From the NCBI GenBank assembly GCA_003254905.1, contig QANU01103765.1, positions 76,667 through 140,666 of the forward strand: 64,000 nucleotides of DNA, read 5' to 3'. This stretch comes from Nissolia schottii (Eukaryota > Streptophyta > Magnoliopsida > Fabales > Fabaceae). Every line of letters starts with the position of its first letter. Position 1 is the stretch's first letter. The notes beneath the pieces are model-generated. The model ran no database searches, had not been told where the DNA came from, and was given only the letters and a program-made list of their open reading frames with translations. The position numbers were made by a program, and so were the translations under genes. Shown here one piece after another: positions 1 through 11,790 of this stretch.

Positions 1-345
1 GGGGGGGGGGGGGGGGAGAAGAAGATGGTTTGAAGTGTGGCTCGGCCCTCCTATTTATAGGGCAAATCTGGGGTCCATCGCTCAACAGTTTGGGTACCAC
101 CGCTGACCTATAAAGCCTTCTTCGCTGGGCGGCGGCGCACTTTCGCTGAGCGATTGTACTTTTACGCGTCTTCATTAAATGCTCGGCAGCTCTTTCAGGG
201 CGGCGCCAGGCTGGCTCCAGCTGGTGCATTTATTGCGCCGGTGCAAGTTGCTTGCCGACCTAGGTTCGCTGAGCGATAAGTGTTATACCGCTGAGCGATT
301 TGCTCTTTAGCGCTGAGCGATGTGTAGTTCCTCGCTGAGCGGTGC
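1..345 (-). repeat. Promoter-bearing LTR-like repeat, partial, runs off the left edge
   Basis: This stretch is much richer in GC than the AT-rich DNA to its right. Read on the minus strand it looks like the upstream part of an LTR or similar repeat promoter. There is an array of CGCTCAGCG dyads, then a GC-rich spacer, then a TATA box at 60-51, followed by a pyrimidine-rich leader that leaves the window. The same TATA decamer sits in the LTR-like unit at 17347-17356, which also points left. The poly-G at 1-16 may be natural or an assembly edge. No coding sequence is visible. Assignment to an LTR is inference; a non-LTR repeat promoter would look similar. Confidence 0.4.
51..60 (-). promoter_or_regulatory. 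TATA box of leftward repeat promoter
   Basis: The minus strand reads CTATAAATAG, a good plant TATA box. It would start transcription near position 25-30, heading left out of the window. The surrounding repeat context suggests that it serves a transposable element rather than a host gene. Confidence 0.4.
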
Positions 346-354
346 CTCGTCTAG
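267..354. repeat. Four 22-bp tandem units with conserved CGCTGAGCG
   Basis: CGCTGAGCG begins at 267, 289, 311 and 333, exactly 22 bp apart each time. A fifth copy lies at 144-152, outside the register. The nine-base core is a dyad (CGCT and AGCG arms around one base). The 13 bases between cores vary almost freely, so only the core is conserved. That pattern fits a repeated protein-binding site better than a plain microsatellite. Confidence 0.75.
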
Positions 355-537
355 AATCTTCTCTTTTAAACTCTCTTCCAATTCTGCCCTTTTCCTTCCA
401 TTCTTTATGGGATTATTCTTTAATTAGGTTACTTGCATCCATCTTCAAAATATATTAGAAATCCTACAAAATATGGGAAATTAATTAGATAATTCTTTAA
501 AACCTAAGCAAATAAATGCCTTTTTAAATGATGAAAA

Positions 538-3500
538 TTGTGTATTTTGGGCATTTATCAAACACTATCATGCATTTTTTTTTCTTTTTCTAATTCTACA
601 TGTGAGATTCAGGATACTCATTTGATGAAGAGGATTGGATTAACTAGTGTGGAGAATGGTCTATATGTCTTGAAAGCTGCAGCACAGACCCTGCCACCAG
701 CTCACAACATAAATAGCCTCTCACATACTCAAATAAGCCTTTGGCATGTTAGGTTAGGTCATCCATCTACTGAAAAGCTAGGTGTTATGCAGAAAAGTTT
801 CAATTACATTACTTGTAATAAAACAAAAGTTGCTTGTGATATTTGTCATTTGGCCAAACAAAAGAAATTGAAGTTTCCTATCAGCACTATAGTCTCTTTA
901 CATGCTTTTGATATTATTCATATGGATATTTGGGGACCTATCAATGTTCCTTCAATAGGAGGGCATAGGTATTTCTTAACTATTGTGGATGACAAAACTA
1001 GGTTTACTTGGATTTTCTTCATGAAATCCAAGTCTGAAACTGCTTCCTTAATTCAGAAATTTGTGCAATTAATAAAAACACAACACAATGTCACTATCAA
1101 ATGCATTAGGACTGATAATGGTGCTGAGTATATTTTGAAAGAATTTTATTCATCTCATGGAATTATCCATTAAAATAGCTGTGTGGAAACTCTACAACAA
1201 AATGGCATTGTGGAAAGAAAACATCAACATTTTTTAGGCATGGCAAGAGCATTGATTTTTTAGTCTAAAATTCCTCAAGTTTTTTGGCATTTGGCCATTG
1301 CTCATGCTGTACACCTCATAAATAGGTTGCCTAGTGTTTTCTTGAAACAAATGTCACCTTTTGAATCTCTTTTTCATAAGCTACATGATTTAATGAACAT
1401 TAAAGTGTTTGGTTGCCTAGCTTTTGCTTCAACTTTAAGTTCTCATAGAACTAAACTAGATCCAAGATCTAGAAAATGTGTATTTCTTGGATTCAAAACA
1501 GGTGTCAAAGGTTACTTGCTCCTTGATCTGAATTCTAAAGAAATTTTCCTTTCTAGAAATGTAATTTTCTATGAAAATCAGTTTCCCTATTGAATCTGCT
1601 ACATTAACACACTCAGCTCCTCAACAGCCTCCTATTACACCCTTAGATCCATTTTATGATGCAACATACCCTGCACATATCACACACACCATCTCAAACA
1701 CATCCATATCAGTATAGCAACCTGTAACACCCTGCACCTCAGAACAGCCTCCAAATCCCTCCATTAGAAGATCACAAAGACTCACCAAAACCCCTGCCTA
1801 CCTGCAAGACTTTCACTGCAATATAGTCCCTTCTAGCACTTCTACTTTAGCATCACAATCCTTGGTGAGGCATCCTATCTCTCATGCACTGTCATATTCA
1901 GCTCTTCCTCTCATGCATGCATATTACTCTTTAGCTATTAGTTCAGTTAGAGAACCACAAACATACCAAGAGGCTGTCACTCATGACTGCTGGAAGGATG
2001 CAATTAATGCTGAATTACAAGCCTTGGCTGTAACTGGTACTTGGATACTCACTGAATTACCTATTAGGAAGAAGCTAATTGGGTGTAAATGGGTGTTTAA
2101 AACAAAATTCAGGCAGGATGGTTCCATTGAGAGACACAAAGCAAGGTTGGTAGCCAAGGGCTATACTTAAACTCTAGGAATTGATTATCAAGAGACCTTC
2201 AACCCTATAGTAAAAATGACAACTCTTAGAATGGTGTTGGCCATCACAGCTGCCAAGGGCTAGCATTTGCATCAGCTAGATATAAATACAACATTTCTTC
2301 ATGGAGACCTTAATGAAGAAGTATATATGAAACTCCTTCCAGGCCTCACTTTTTCTAACCCTTCTTTGGTTTGCAAATTACAAAAGTCCCTTTATGGATT
2401 GAAGTAAGCTAGCAGGAAATGGAATGCTAAGCTCACAGAGGTTCTACTGAATACAGGTTTTAGACCAGGGCTGATTACTCATTGTTATGCAAGCAAAGCT
2501 CCACTGGTTTCACTGTAATTTTGGTTTATGTGGATGACTTAGTACTAGAAGGTGATGATCTTACTGAAATACAAACTGTTAAGTCTCTCCTTGATGATAA
2601 ATTCAGAATTAAGGACTTGGGAAAGCTGAAATTTTTCCTTAGAATGGAAATTACTAGGTCTGAGAAAAGGATAAAATTGTATCAAAGGAAATATGCCATT
2701 GACCTTCTTGTAGCCTATGATATGTTAAACTCTAAACCATCCTCTACACCCATGGATTACCACTCTCAACTCAGTAAGCAGACTGGTATACCCCTGGAAG
2801 ACAAGACTGCTTACAGGCAACTTGTTGGTAAATTACTTTATCTTACCAACACACGCTCGGATCTCTCATTTGCAGTTGGCAAATTGAGCCAATTCCTAGA
2901 TTATGCCACTGATGTTCATATGCAGGCTGCTCACAGGATTCTCAGATACATCAAGCAAGCACTAGCAGCAAGATTGTTCTTTTCTTCTGCATCTGATGGC
3001 ATACTCTGTGGCTACACAGATTCTGATTGGGGATCTTGTTTAGACACTCGACGCTCAGTGAGTGGTTTTTGTTTCTTCCTTGGCTCCTCTCTAGTGTCTT
3101 GGAAGAGCAAAAAGTAATCCATCATCTCCAGATCCTCTTTAGAAGCAGAATACAGGGCTTTGGCCCGTGCCTCCTGTGAAGCACAATGGTTACTGTTTCT
3201 ACTTCAGGATTTACAGATTGCTCATTCCAAACCAGTGCTCATCCATTGTGACAACCAATCAGCCATCCACATTCAACTAATCGTATGTTTCTTTAGTGCA
3301 GAAAACATATAGAGATTGATTGCCACCTTGTTCGTGACAAAGTGCAATAAGGGATTTTACAACTAATTCCTATTGCCTCACAAAATCAGGTCGCAGACAT
3401 GCTTACAAAACCATTGGCTTCTGGACCATTTAGAGCTATGAATGGCAAGCCGGGCATGTTGAACATACACGCTCCACCTTGAGGGGGGTGTAGGATATAT

Positions 3501-3748
3501 TATTTGATATACTAGAATTAGCTACTCAAGTTGCTTGCTGATCAAGCAACCGGTTTATTGTACATAACTGTGACTAACAATCAGTTATTAGTTAGTTAGC
3601 TCTCTAATTTGTAGTGCAAGTTTTCTGATTTGTATATAAACTTTGTACTCTACCAATTTCCTAACTAATGAAATCATTTCATACAATTCACTCATTCTTG
3701 TATTCCTCCACTCTCTCTGATTTTTCTTTCTTCTGCAACTAATATTCA
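538..3748 (+). mobile_element. Ty1/copia LTR retrotransposon, broken, lacking its 5' part
   Basis: Domains run in copia order on the plus strand. A GAG-pre-integrase zinc region lies at about 740-860, with HVRLGH and CDICH motifs. The integrase core spans about 900-1290, reverse transcriptase about 1980-2640 with YVDD near 2527, and RNase H about 2800-3290. A purine tract at 3482-3488 and a short 3' LTR follow. No gag, primer site or 5' LTR was found upstream, so this is a 5'-truncated fossil. It carries several breaks and looks clearly older than the copia element at 56859. The left limit is uncertain because similarity fades near 538. The protein resembles that of the 56859 element, so both belong to related copia lineages. 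Confidence 0.85.
3489..3748 (+). repeat. 3' LTR of the copia fossil (probable limits)
   Basis: The LTR starts with TG directly after the purine tract and contains a TATA-like TATATAAAC near 3633-3641. It probably ends at the CA at 3748, just before a GTT run. With no 5' LTR to compare, the right end is inferred from the TG...CA rule. About 260 bp is normal for small plant copia LTRs. Confidence 0.5.
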
Positions 3749-3754
3749 GTTGTT

Positions 3755-3945
3755 GTTGTTGTTGTAAGCATAGCTTAGTGACACATCCATGGCCATGAAC
3801 TTCTTCAGAGAACGAAAAGAGTGCAGAGTACCACAAGGCAGCCAACGAGGCCGAATAGATATCGCCAAAAGGCGAAGATGACAGTGTTTGTTGGGTTTGC
3901 GAAACACTAGCCACTTTGAAAAACGCCGCAATTTTGACTCCAACT
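3755..3945 (-). other. Possible gene fragment, unrecognised
   Basis: The minus strand has two overlapping open frames here: one of about 60 codons from 3943, and one from 3914 that runs on into the LTR. Composition is more balanced than in the flanks, so this could be a host exon interrupted by the copia insertion. I do not recognise either translation and see no domain. It may equally be non-coding repeat. Confidence 0.2.
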
Positions 3946-5783
3946 TAGATTATTAGAGTTGAATAAACTTTCAAATACTAGTAATTATTATTATTACTAA
4001 TATCTTAAAACTCAACACAACTCTCCATTAACATGCCACGTGTCATAAATATACGTGTTACGACACAATAATTATTAAAAATATCAATGCAATTGAAAAA
4101 AAAGGAATAAATATATGCAAGATATGCAAATAAAATACTAGTATGCAAGTAGTTTTAATTTTTTTTCCATAATATTTTTTCATCTATTTGACATTTAAAA
4201 TTTTAAATTAATTTCTCTTTAATTGCCGAGACCCGAATTGTCAGATTCAAATAAAAAAAAATACTAATTAGACATTCATTAATATACGAAATAATTAATA
4301 TGTAGAATACTAATGCAAATAATTTTTTTTTGCATAATCTTTTTTTTAATTTGACATTAAAATGTTAAATTAATTTCTCTTTAATTGTTGAGACAAAAAT
4401 TCTCAGACCCAAATAAAAAAAATACTAATTAGCATACATTAATATACAAAATAATTAATATATGAAATAATTTGTCACTTTTTTTGAATCGAGAATTATA
4501 TATTTTATAGTTTTTATCATTACTTCTTTACTAATTTACTAAAATCAAGTTATTACCTAAAATAACTAATACTCCACTCTACCTCCGTTCTGCCATGTAA
4601 CTGTTTACAATTTTCTTAGAATTTTAAAATTTTAACTAATTTAACAATTAAATTAATTTTAATTATTATATTTATTAACAAAAAATAAGAAAGCACAACC
4701 CACTAAGCACAAACTCCTCCTAATTTTCAACTCCCTTTGAATAAATCAAAAACCTTCATCCCCTAATCTCACGTCCCCACAAAGAAGAACCGCAAACATA
4801 CATCCACTAACTTCTTCTTTCTAAGTCCTCTCATCACCCAATACTCACAAATCACGAACACCAACATCATAGAGATTTTCAACCATATGCAAAGGTTTCC
4901 CCATCTCAATATACTCATCCACGTCAACCTTACCGTCAAAGCTTTGGTACATGTTAACATGTTTCAATTAGTTTTTCTTTTGTCTTGATTGAATGATTGG
5001 AATTGGGTCCTATTACTAAGAATCATACTAATTCAACCTGGCCCAACTTGTATGGAGTAAGGATCTCCAAGCAAGAGTTTTTTCTATTCCCAGCGCTCGA
5101 AACCTATTTGGTTTTCTTGCAATCCATACGCTCTATGTAATGGGTAGTTATATGTTCTGCATTATTGGACTAGGGACCAATAATGAGTGTGTTGGTATGT
5201 AGTATAGCGGCCCAATCTAATTAGGTCTTCGATAAACAAAATTGTATTGCTGTAAATTTATATTATGAGGGTAAGATCCTCACTCTAGTTTGGCAACTCT
5301 TAACGGCTACTATTCCATCGATGTACCTCTGAAGAGGAGAAGGAAAAGGAGCGAGTTCTCTTGTACCTAACGTACTCATGTGAGTGCATTTTCACAACAA
5401 AATCCAAAGGATTATATTCATCATTGTTATGGATCAACAAGGTACGCCTTGAGTTTAATCTAAATTCCTATATTTATTGGTGTTCTAAATCCTAGTATAC
5501 ATGCCATTAAGTTATTGCGAGGAGATTAATCACTGCTATCAATAGTGGATACCTTCGGTGCAACAAAGAAATATCAATTTCTTTGTTTTAGAAAAAGTAT
5601 TTTTTTTTGGTACTAGGCTTTGGATTCACCATGACAAAATATGTGACCCAACAACCTATAAGGAAATCATATTTATCAAATTGTTATCGATTGCAAGTAT
5701 AAAATGTAAGAACCACACAACACAACTATTTTGGACCAAAAATTATGTTCGTGAACTTAGAGGAAAACGTGAAGAATGATAAA
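3946..5783. other. AT-rich intergenic DNA, no gene seen
   Basis: The stretch is AT-rich with frequent poly-A and poly-T runs. Two similar blocks near 4190-4290 and 4330-4460 share a motif about auxiliary runs of AATACTAATTA and look like a decayed local duplication. About 5000-5540 is more balanced and may be old repeat, but I see no coding domain, RNA gene or element end. Confidence 0.5.
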
Positions 5784-7330
5784 CAGGGATGGGAACAGGC
5801 TAAGCCAGACCCTTAACAGGCTGAGTCTGTCTCATTAATTTTTGGCTTGGACTTGTTAACTATCAAAGGTTTTTTTTTTTTAATCTGGCCTGGAAGTGGC
5901 AAGTCTGCCTATATATATATATTACCAAAAATCTGTTGTTTGACCTATTTATCATGACCTGTTACTATGGCATGTTTACCATAAACTATTTAATATTTAA
6001 ATAAAACTTCAACATCCATAAATCAAGAATCTAATAGATCAACAAAAATATAAATTGTAACAACAATATAATATTTAAACAAAAATTCATACATCAATCC
6101 AAATTGCAACTTCATAGATCAAGAAAAAGGTTCCATTATCAACAACATAAATTCAAACTTCTAATAATGAAACATCTAACCACACTAGTCTTGAACAAAC
6201 AATTAAATAAAATACACACAAACAAGACGAGCAACCATGCTTGGTTTGCTTATTCACCCCTATACATGAGCAAGCATGTATGATTGAATTACAATTTTTT
6301 ATTTTTTAATGTGAGAATGAGAAATAATAGAGAGATAGAGTTCTTTAATTTAAAGTTTCTAAAAACAAAAATTAATACAATAAAATTATATTAATAAATA
6401 TGTTTGTATAAAATATCACAAAAAATGATACTAGCCTAGTGGTTAGGGCATTGTCTTGATATTAGGAGTGTACATGGGCCGGGCTGGGCCACATTTGCCT
6501 TTACTCGAACCCGACCCTATATTTAGACCGAGCCAATTTTGAAGACTCAAACCCGACCATAGACCCTAATAGACCCAATCATCTTTGGGCTGAGTTAAAA
6601 CTTGGATTTGGACCTGGCCTAAAATTGGCCAATGCTATCTCAAACCAAAAAATAAAAAATGATATACATTAAAAAAATGAAGTTGGAAAAATTGCAAACC
6701 AACTATTTCATTTCTCATTTTGCTTCTTATTTGAATAAGCATCATAATTATTAACTAAACACCCATTAATTTCAAGCACAACAACAAATGATAAAAAATT
6801 TCTAATCTTAGCATTCCCATTCAAACTTCCATAGTTTTAGTGCACAACACAAACAAAAAATAATGAGTACACTCGTTAAGATGCATAAATTAAGAAAATT
6901 GCAGCAATACATACTTCATGTGCTAGGTTTCTACTTTCTAAAGTATAACCTAAACTAGGCCAAGTTAAATTGTAAATTTTGAACTCTACCAAATAAACTT
7001 CAGGTTGAGTTGTTAGATGAGACCGAGTTATGAATATTCTCACTTAAAAAAATGTTCATAGACCAAAAAAATAATAAAAAATCAAAAGGGTTGTTCAGTT
7101 TAAAGTGCATAAAATGATTGAATCAAATCCCACTTTCCCTAGTTTTAGGCTTACACACCTAAACTTGCTACCCCTAAATAGACCCCACTTTTAAACTTGC
7201 CTTGTTGGTGCTTGTGTGCCACTAGATTCTCTAGAAGAGAGTCATTGAATTCTAGAGGGTAACGTGGACCAATGCACTTTATAAAAAGATGTAAAGGAAA
7301 CAAAAATGTAGAGACACGGTGCATAATCGC
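5784..7330. repeat. Decayed DNA-transposon-like repeats
   Basis: Two starts look like hAT-type ends: CAGGGATGGGAAC at 5784 and TAGGAGTGTACATGG at 6463, the latter followed by a GGGCCGGGCTGGGCC run. Candidate inverted ends are near 6262 and 7161. Neither pair is flanked by a target duplication that I can see, so the limits are not established. No transposase is present. Confidence 0.25.
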
Positions 7331-7436
7331 CATTCAAATCAACCAGGGTAACAGTACAAACTGGTTCATCAGTGATATACTGCGTGTCGATGCCCCGGTT
7401 GGCTACTTGAGATTTTCTTGTCCATCTAAATAGTGA

Positions 7437-7475
<39 letters not shown>

Positions 7476-7476
7476 T
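7437..7476. repeat. (TTA)n microsatellite
   Basis: An uninterrupted run of about 13 TTA units lies in gene-free DNA. Confidence 0.9.
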
Positions 7477-9332
7477 CTTAGGTGTCTTTTTTTTTTAGTA
7501 AAAACATATTATTGTAGATACGGTAATATATTATACGCGATCTACTATATATTTTTTTTTCATAAAAAACTTCAAATAATGTAGTTTGAGTTAAGTTGAT
7601 TTATTATATAATAAATTTTTAATATTATTTTTTAAATTTAAACTAAATCTCAGTATTTTATTTAGAGTAAATATTTTTTTTAGATTTAATATTTTGAAAT
7701 TGGCATCAATTTAATCTCAAAAAAAATTTAACATCAATTTAATTTTTAACACATTAAAATTTTATATTAATTTCATTCTTTCGCTAAATAATCAGTGACA
7801 AGAGAAGTTGTATCAATTGAAATTAATACCAAAATTTAAAACATTAAAATTAAATTAACGTCAACAAAATTTTTAAAACTAAACTAATGTCAATTTCATA
7901 ATGTTAAAAATAAACAGATTTTTACTCCTTTATTTGTAAGAAACTAATGCTATTAATAATGATATCTTTCTCTACAGAGTTAATGCCCGTTTTGATCTTT
8001 GAAATTGTAAATTTTAGTCATTTTAATTTTTGAAATTTAAAAAATAACATTTTAATTCCTCATATTATAAATCGTAGGTCAAGTAAGTCCTCCAATTATT
8101 ATGTCATTACATTTTTGCTAATTAATCACATTAAAAGAACCTGTAACAACAATTAGGCTGCAAATGGCAATAAGGCACCACTTAAACCTGAAAATGTGGT
8201 TCTAGCAACACGTAAAACTGTAAATCGCAGTTGCTATGACAATTTTATTTGTCACTCTAGATGCTCTCACACCTTCCTTTGTTCAATAGTATGAATTATT
8301 GAAGCCACTTGCAACATTTTTCCATAGATGTAAATTGGATGGATGGATACTATTAGCAAGGGCATCATTCCCCCTCTATACGTGTGTTGTGACCATATGT
8401 TATAACAATATCCCTCAAGATTTGGAATTGAATAATATGAAAAGACAAAAAGCAAATAATAATACACAAGGGCCACAGTACCTAAAGTGAAAAGAAAAAT
8501 ATTCAAAGTCACATAAGAGGGACAAAAGAGTTTTGAACCTGAGACTTGGGTGTGCTCTGACTCCTCTCGCTGTGTAGGGTGAGGGATGTCAAACATGAGA
8601 TCTTGTAGTTTAACTCTTTCAAACCATTTTAGATCTCAAACGTGCTAGCTTTTCACATCACCCCCCTTGTCCACTTCTTCTCATCTTTTTACTCAAAATT
8701 CTTCCCGTTGATCATTCAGGGATTCACTTTTGGCAATATTTGTTGAATTCTATTAGCTCACTTTTACATCCCTTTGTAAGAAAAACCGATATTCCTTGCT
8801 CATTTTTATAGACAAATCACTTATTCACACGTCTTTTGTAATTAGGTAAGATTAATAGTTTTCATTTCCCATTTTATGTCTGTTTAACCCAAGTATTCTA
8901 GGAGTACTTTAGTGGTAAATTTTATAGAAACCGACGATCCTATTTAGTCAAATAACAAGTGACAAACTCATATGTTCTTTTTACTACAGTATTTGTGAAC
9001 AAGTTTATGAATAACAGGGTTAAAGTGACAAGATCTCTATGGATTAAGATCCTCTAATTTGAGAATAGTTATAAAGTGTGAATTTGAGTAGGATGTAAAT
9101 TAATTTAAACATAATACTTTCAAATCCCTTTGATTATTTATCCCTTTACAGCATATTGTGAGTAGGTTTCATTATATTGTTATAAGGGTAAAGAATCTCC
9201 TACTTTATCACTTTACAACTACTCTCACTTTCGATAATCCAAATCATCGTGTACAAATGCCTAAGAATGATACCAATTACTTGCAGTTAGATCATTTATT
9301 CCTAACAACGACTTCCCCTCAAAGCGGACTTT
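7477..9332. other. AT-rich intergenic DNA with old repeats, no gene seen
   Basis: About 7960-8110 has the 'gttttgatctttgaaa / tttagtcattt' wording common in decayed legume Mutator-like ends, in the same style as the better-preserved copy at 45138. The rest, to 9332, shows no coding domain. Short frames at 8267-8596 have no recognisable product. Confidence 0.4.
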
Positions 9333-11240
9333 TGTAACGACTCAAAAATCGTTACCGGCATGCAAGGGACTGATTCCCTTACGGAAGTCTCTTAAAAATG
9401 TTTTTCATAAATAAATTAAAAAAAACATGCCTTTTAAATTTAATTAAAATCAAATAAAACTTTCCTTTTCTGAATAAACAAACTCTTTTACAATGAATAT
9501 AAATATACATGATAAAATACGAGACTGGTTCGAAGATCCTACCTATATACAATTGGAGCACTTTAGAGATGACTAGATTACAAATAAAAATAAGACTAAC
9601 AATTTTTATAAGTAGTTTCACCTTAAGGTGAACTGTTAACTCTTGAATTCTGACGTCACTGCACTAACCATGAACTCCATGCACTCTGCTTCATAACCTA
9701 TAATTGGAAGGGGAGGTTGAGGGGTGAGAACTCTAGGAAGAGTCTCAGCGAATGGTCGTCCGCACGGTGACATGGGACGCTTCAAAAACATGACATGCAA
9801 TACAATATATAATATATAACAAGTATAAAACATTTCTATAATAATAAATAGTACATAAAACATTTGAAAACATAATTTAGTTGAGAGTTCTCTAGATAGA
9901 TGTCCTGAGCATTACAGTTTTGCTTATGATGCATTATTCTTGACACACTATCCAATTATTTAGGCGACGATAGTTGGGGATACACTACCCGAGACCATAG
10001 ATTCCTGATAGTTAGTCTTGACGCACTACACAAGTATTTAGGCCACAACAGTTGGGAATACACTATCCAAGTCCATAGTTTCTTGATAGTTAGTCCTGAT
10101 CTACATGATACATGACATTGGGCATCACAGACTGTCATGTCCGGGCTTTACGGTCTTTCCTTAAATCTACATGAATCATATTCTACTTTACGATCATACA
10201 AGGTATATCAGGGTCAACGTAGACTGTCACTGACTTACAATTCTATTCTAGATATACTCCCATGAAAACAATTTAAATACATAACATGATCATAATAACA
10301 TAATCTTTTATCTAATACTGATAGCATAACATGACTTAATATTATTAAATGTTTTATCTTGAAAAAATATAGGTAGAGGTGTGTCACAATGGACAGTTTA
10401 AATACCAAGTCTTATCCTAACCAGAACCTTTCTGTATTAGAAATCTTTTCCCAGCAGAATCTTTCCATAACCATAATCTTTTGTAAAAAGTTTATACTAA
10501 GCCTAACCAGACAATTATGTGAATATTTATATCACTTAATACTAATCATATACACGCAACATGACTTATTTAATGTAATAAAACATGTGGTCTCATGTGG
10601 TTCTAAAATAGTTTCATGACTTTTTAAAATAGTTTCATAAATATCTACTTCATAAATAAGGAGTTTCTAAATAAATAATTATAAGAAAATAACTAATTAA
10701 ATAAAAGAATTCTTAATAATAATTAACTTCATAGATATATAAAATAAAATACTAAGTTCTACCTCCTAAGATTTCATATAACATACATAAATAAAATAAT
10801 TCTAACATAAATAAATAACTTTAAAAATAAATACGTGGTCTAAAATAGACCGTGAAGAAAGTCACTCACCTGAAAAATGACTGACCGCTAAGGAGTACTA
10901 AGCTAAGAGCTCCTAACACCCAACGTGGAGACACTACTTCCCCACGAACGAAAAAACGAGAGGGAGAAAAGAAATAAAAATAACTAGAGCGAAAAGTTTC
11001 ACCAAAATGAGATTTCTCAAACTCTTAAGTGAGCTAACAAGTCTAAATACTCACAGAAAGTTTCTATATATAAGAGGAGGAGGAGACCCCTTCTATTACT
11101 ACTACCAATGTGGAACTAATTCTCACGTCTCTGCAGTGCTCCCTGGACACTGCTCCCCCCCCATCACAGCTTCTATAGATTTCGCTTGGCAAATCCTCGG
11201 TGATGATACTAGTATATTTTCTATCAAGTAGTTTAACTAA
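9333..11240 (-). mobile_element. LTR-like repeat unit in minus orientation, broken
   Basis: The unit begins on the plus strand with TGTAACGACTC and an internal palindrome (GTAACGA, then TCGTTAC). On the minus strand it has a TATA box near 11071-11064 and a leader, with a GT splice-donor-like site just downstream near 10870. It contains a 78-bp tandem repeat. Blocks near 10372-10470 and 10855-10935 are shared, at lower identity, with 16628-16720 and 16965-17045, which marks both as members of one family. No protein-coding domain is present. It could be a solo LTR of a gypsy-type element. The right limit is approximate and no target duplication was found. Confidence 0.45.
9938..10093. repeat. 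78-bp tandem repeat, two units
   Basis: Units 9938-10015 and 10016-10093 align along their length. Each starts with TTCTTGAC/GTCTTGAC-like wording, contains TATTTAGG and ends with CTGATAGTTAG. A third unit begins but fades after a few bases. The array lies inside the LTR-like unit. Confidence 0.75.
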
Positions 11241-11790
11241 GGTCTTATTTAGAAGCATAGCATAAAAGTCTAGTTGAAAAATGAAAGTCTCTTATTTCTT
11301 TTAACTCTTGGTTATTATCTAATAAGAAGTTATGCACATAATTTTGCAAAATTATTTCACAGAGAAGAGTTTTAGTATTTATCATTTTATGGTTTTTGTT
11401 AAACTAACATCACTTAAAACTTTATGCATTAGTTACTTGATACATTTTTATAACTTCGCTAGGAAGATATGTTATAATATGTAACTAGGGAGCCAACTGA
11501 ATAGATCTGTCCCTGTTTTGTCCATGCAAAAATGCAGAAATAAGTAATGAATGTTATTCCTTTTCCTTAACATGTAAACTTAAGGTACGCGGCCCAAATC
11601 TCATCTATCAAGGCTTGGGAGAAAAAGGATAAAAATTAACATAAACATCCTAGCAAATTAAAGACAACAAGAGATCATAAACCAGATATCAAATTATACA
11701 AAATAAAAATTATTACTTAATTTGATCAACCGCAATGCTTTTACATGGTTTGACATTATTGAAGTATCCAACATGAAAATGAATTGAAAA
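11241..11790. other. AT-rich DNA left of the gypsy element, nothing seen
   Basis: No frame, motif or repeat end stands out between the LTR-like unit and the start of the gypsy 5' LTR. Confidence 0.5.

Noticed and set aside
4570-4610. Stowaway-like wording (TACTCCACTCTACCTCCGTT)
   Set aside because: Too degenerate, and no inverted partner was found.
5784-6262. hAT-like element with CAGGGATGGG start
   Set aside because: The candidate right end (CACCCCTA) pairs only loosely and the 8-bp flanks (ATGATAAA, TACATGAG) do not match.
6432-6442. SINE or tRNA A-box (TAGCCTAGTGG)
   Set aside because: No B-box (GGTTCGA) at the right distance and no cloverleaf; the same holds for 52916-52927.
6463-7161. 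hAT-like element with TAGGAGTG start and CACACCTA end
   Set aside because: Only about nine end bases pair and there is no target duplication.
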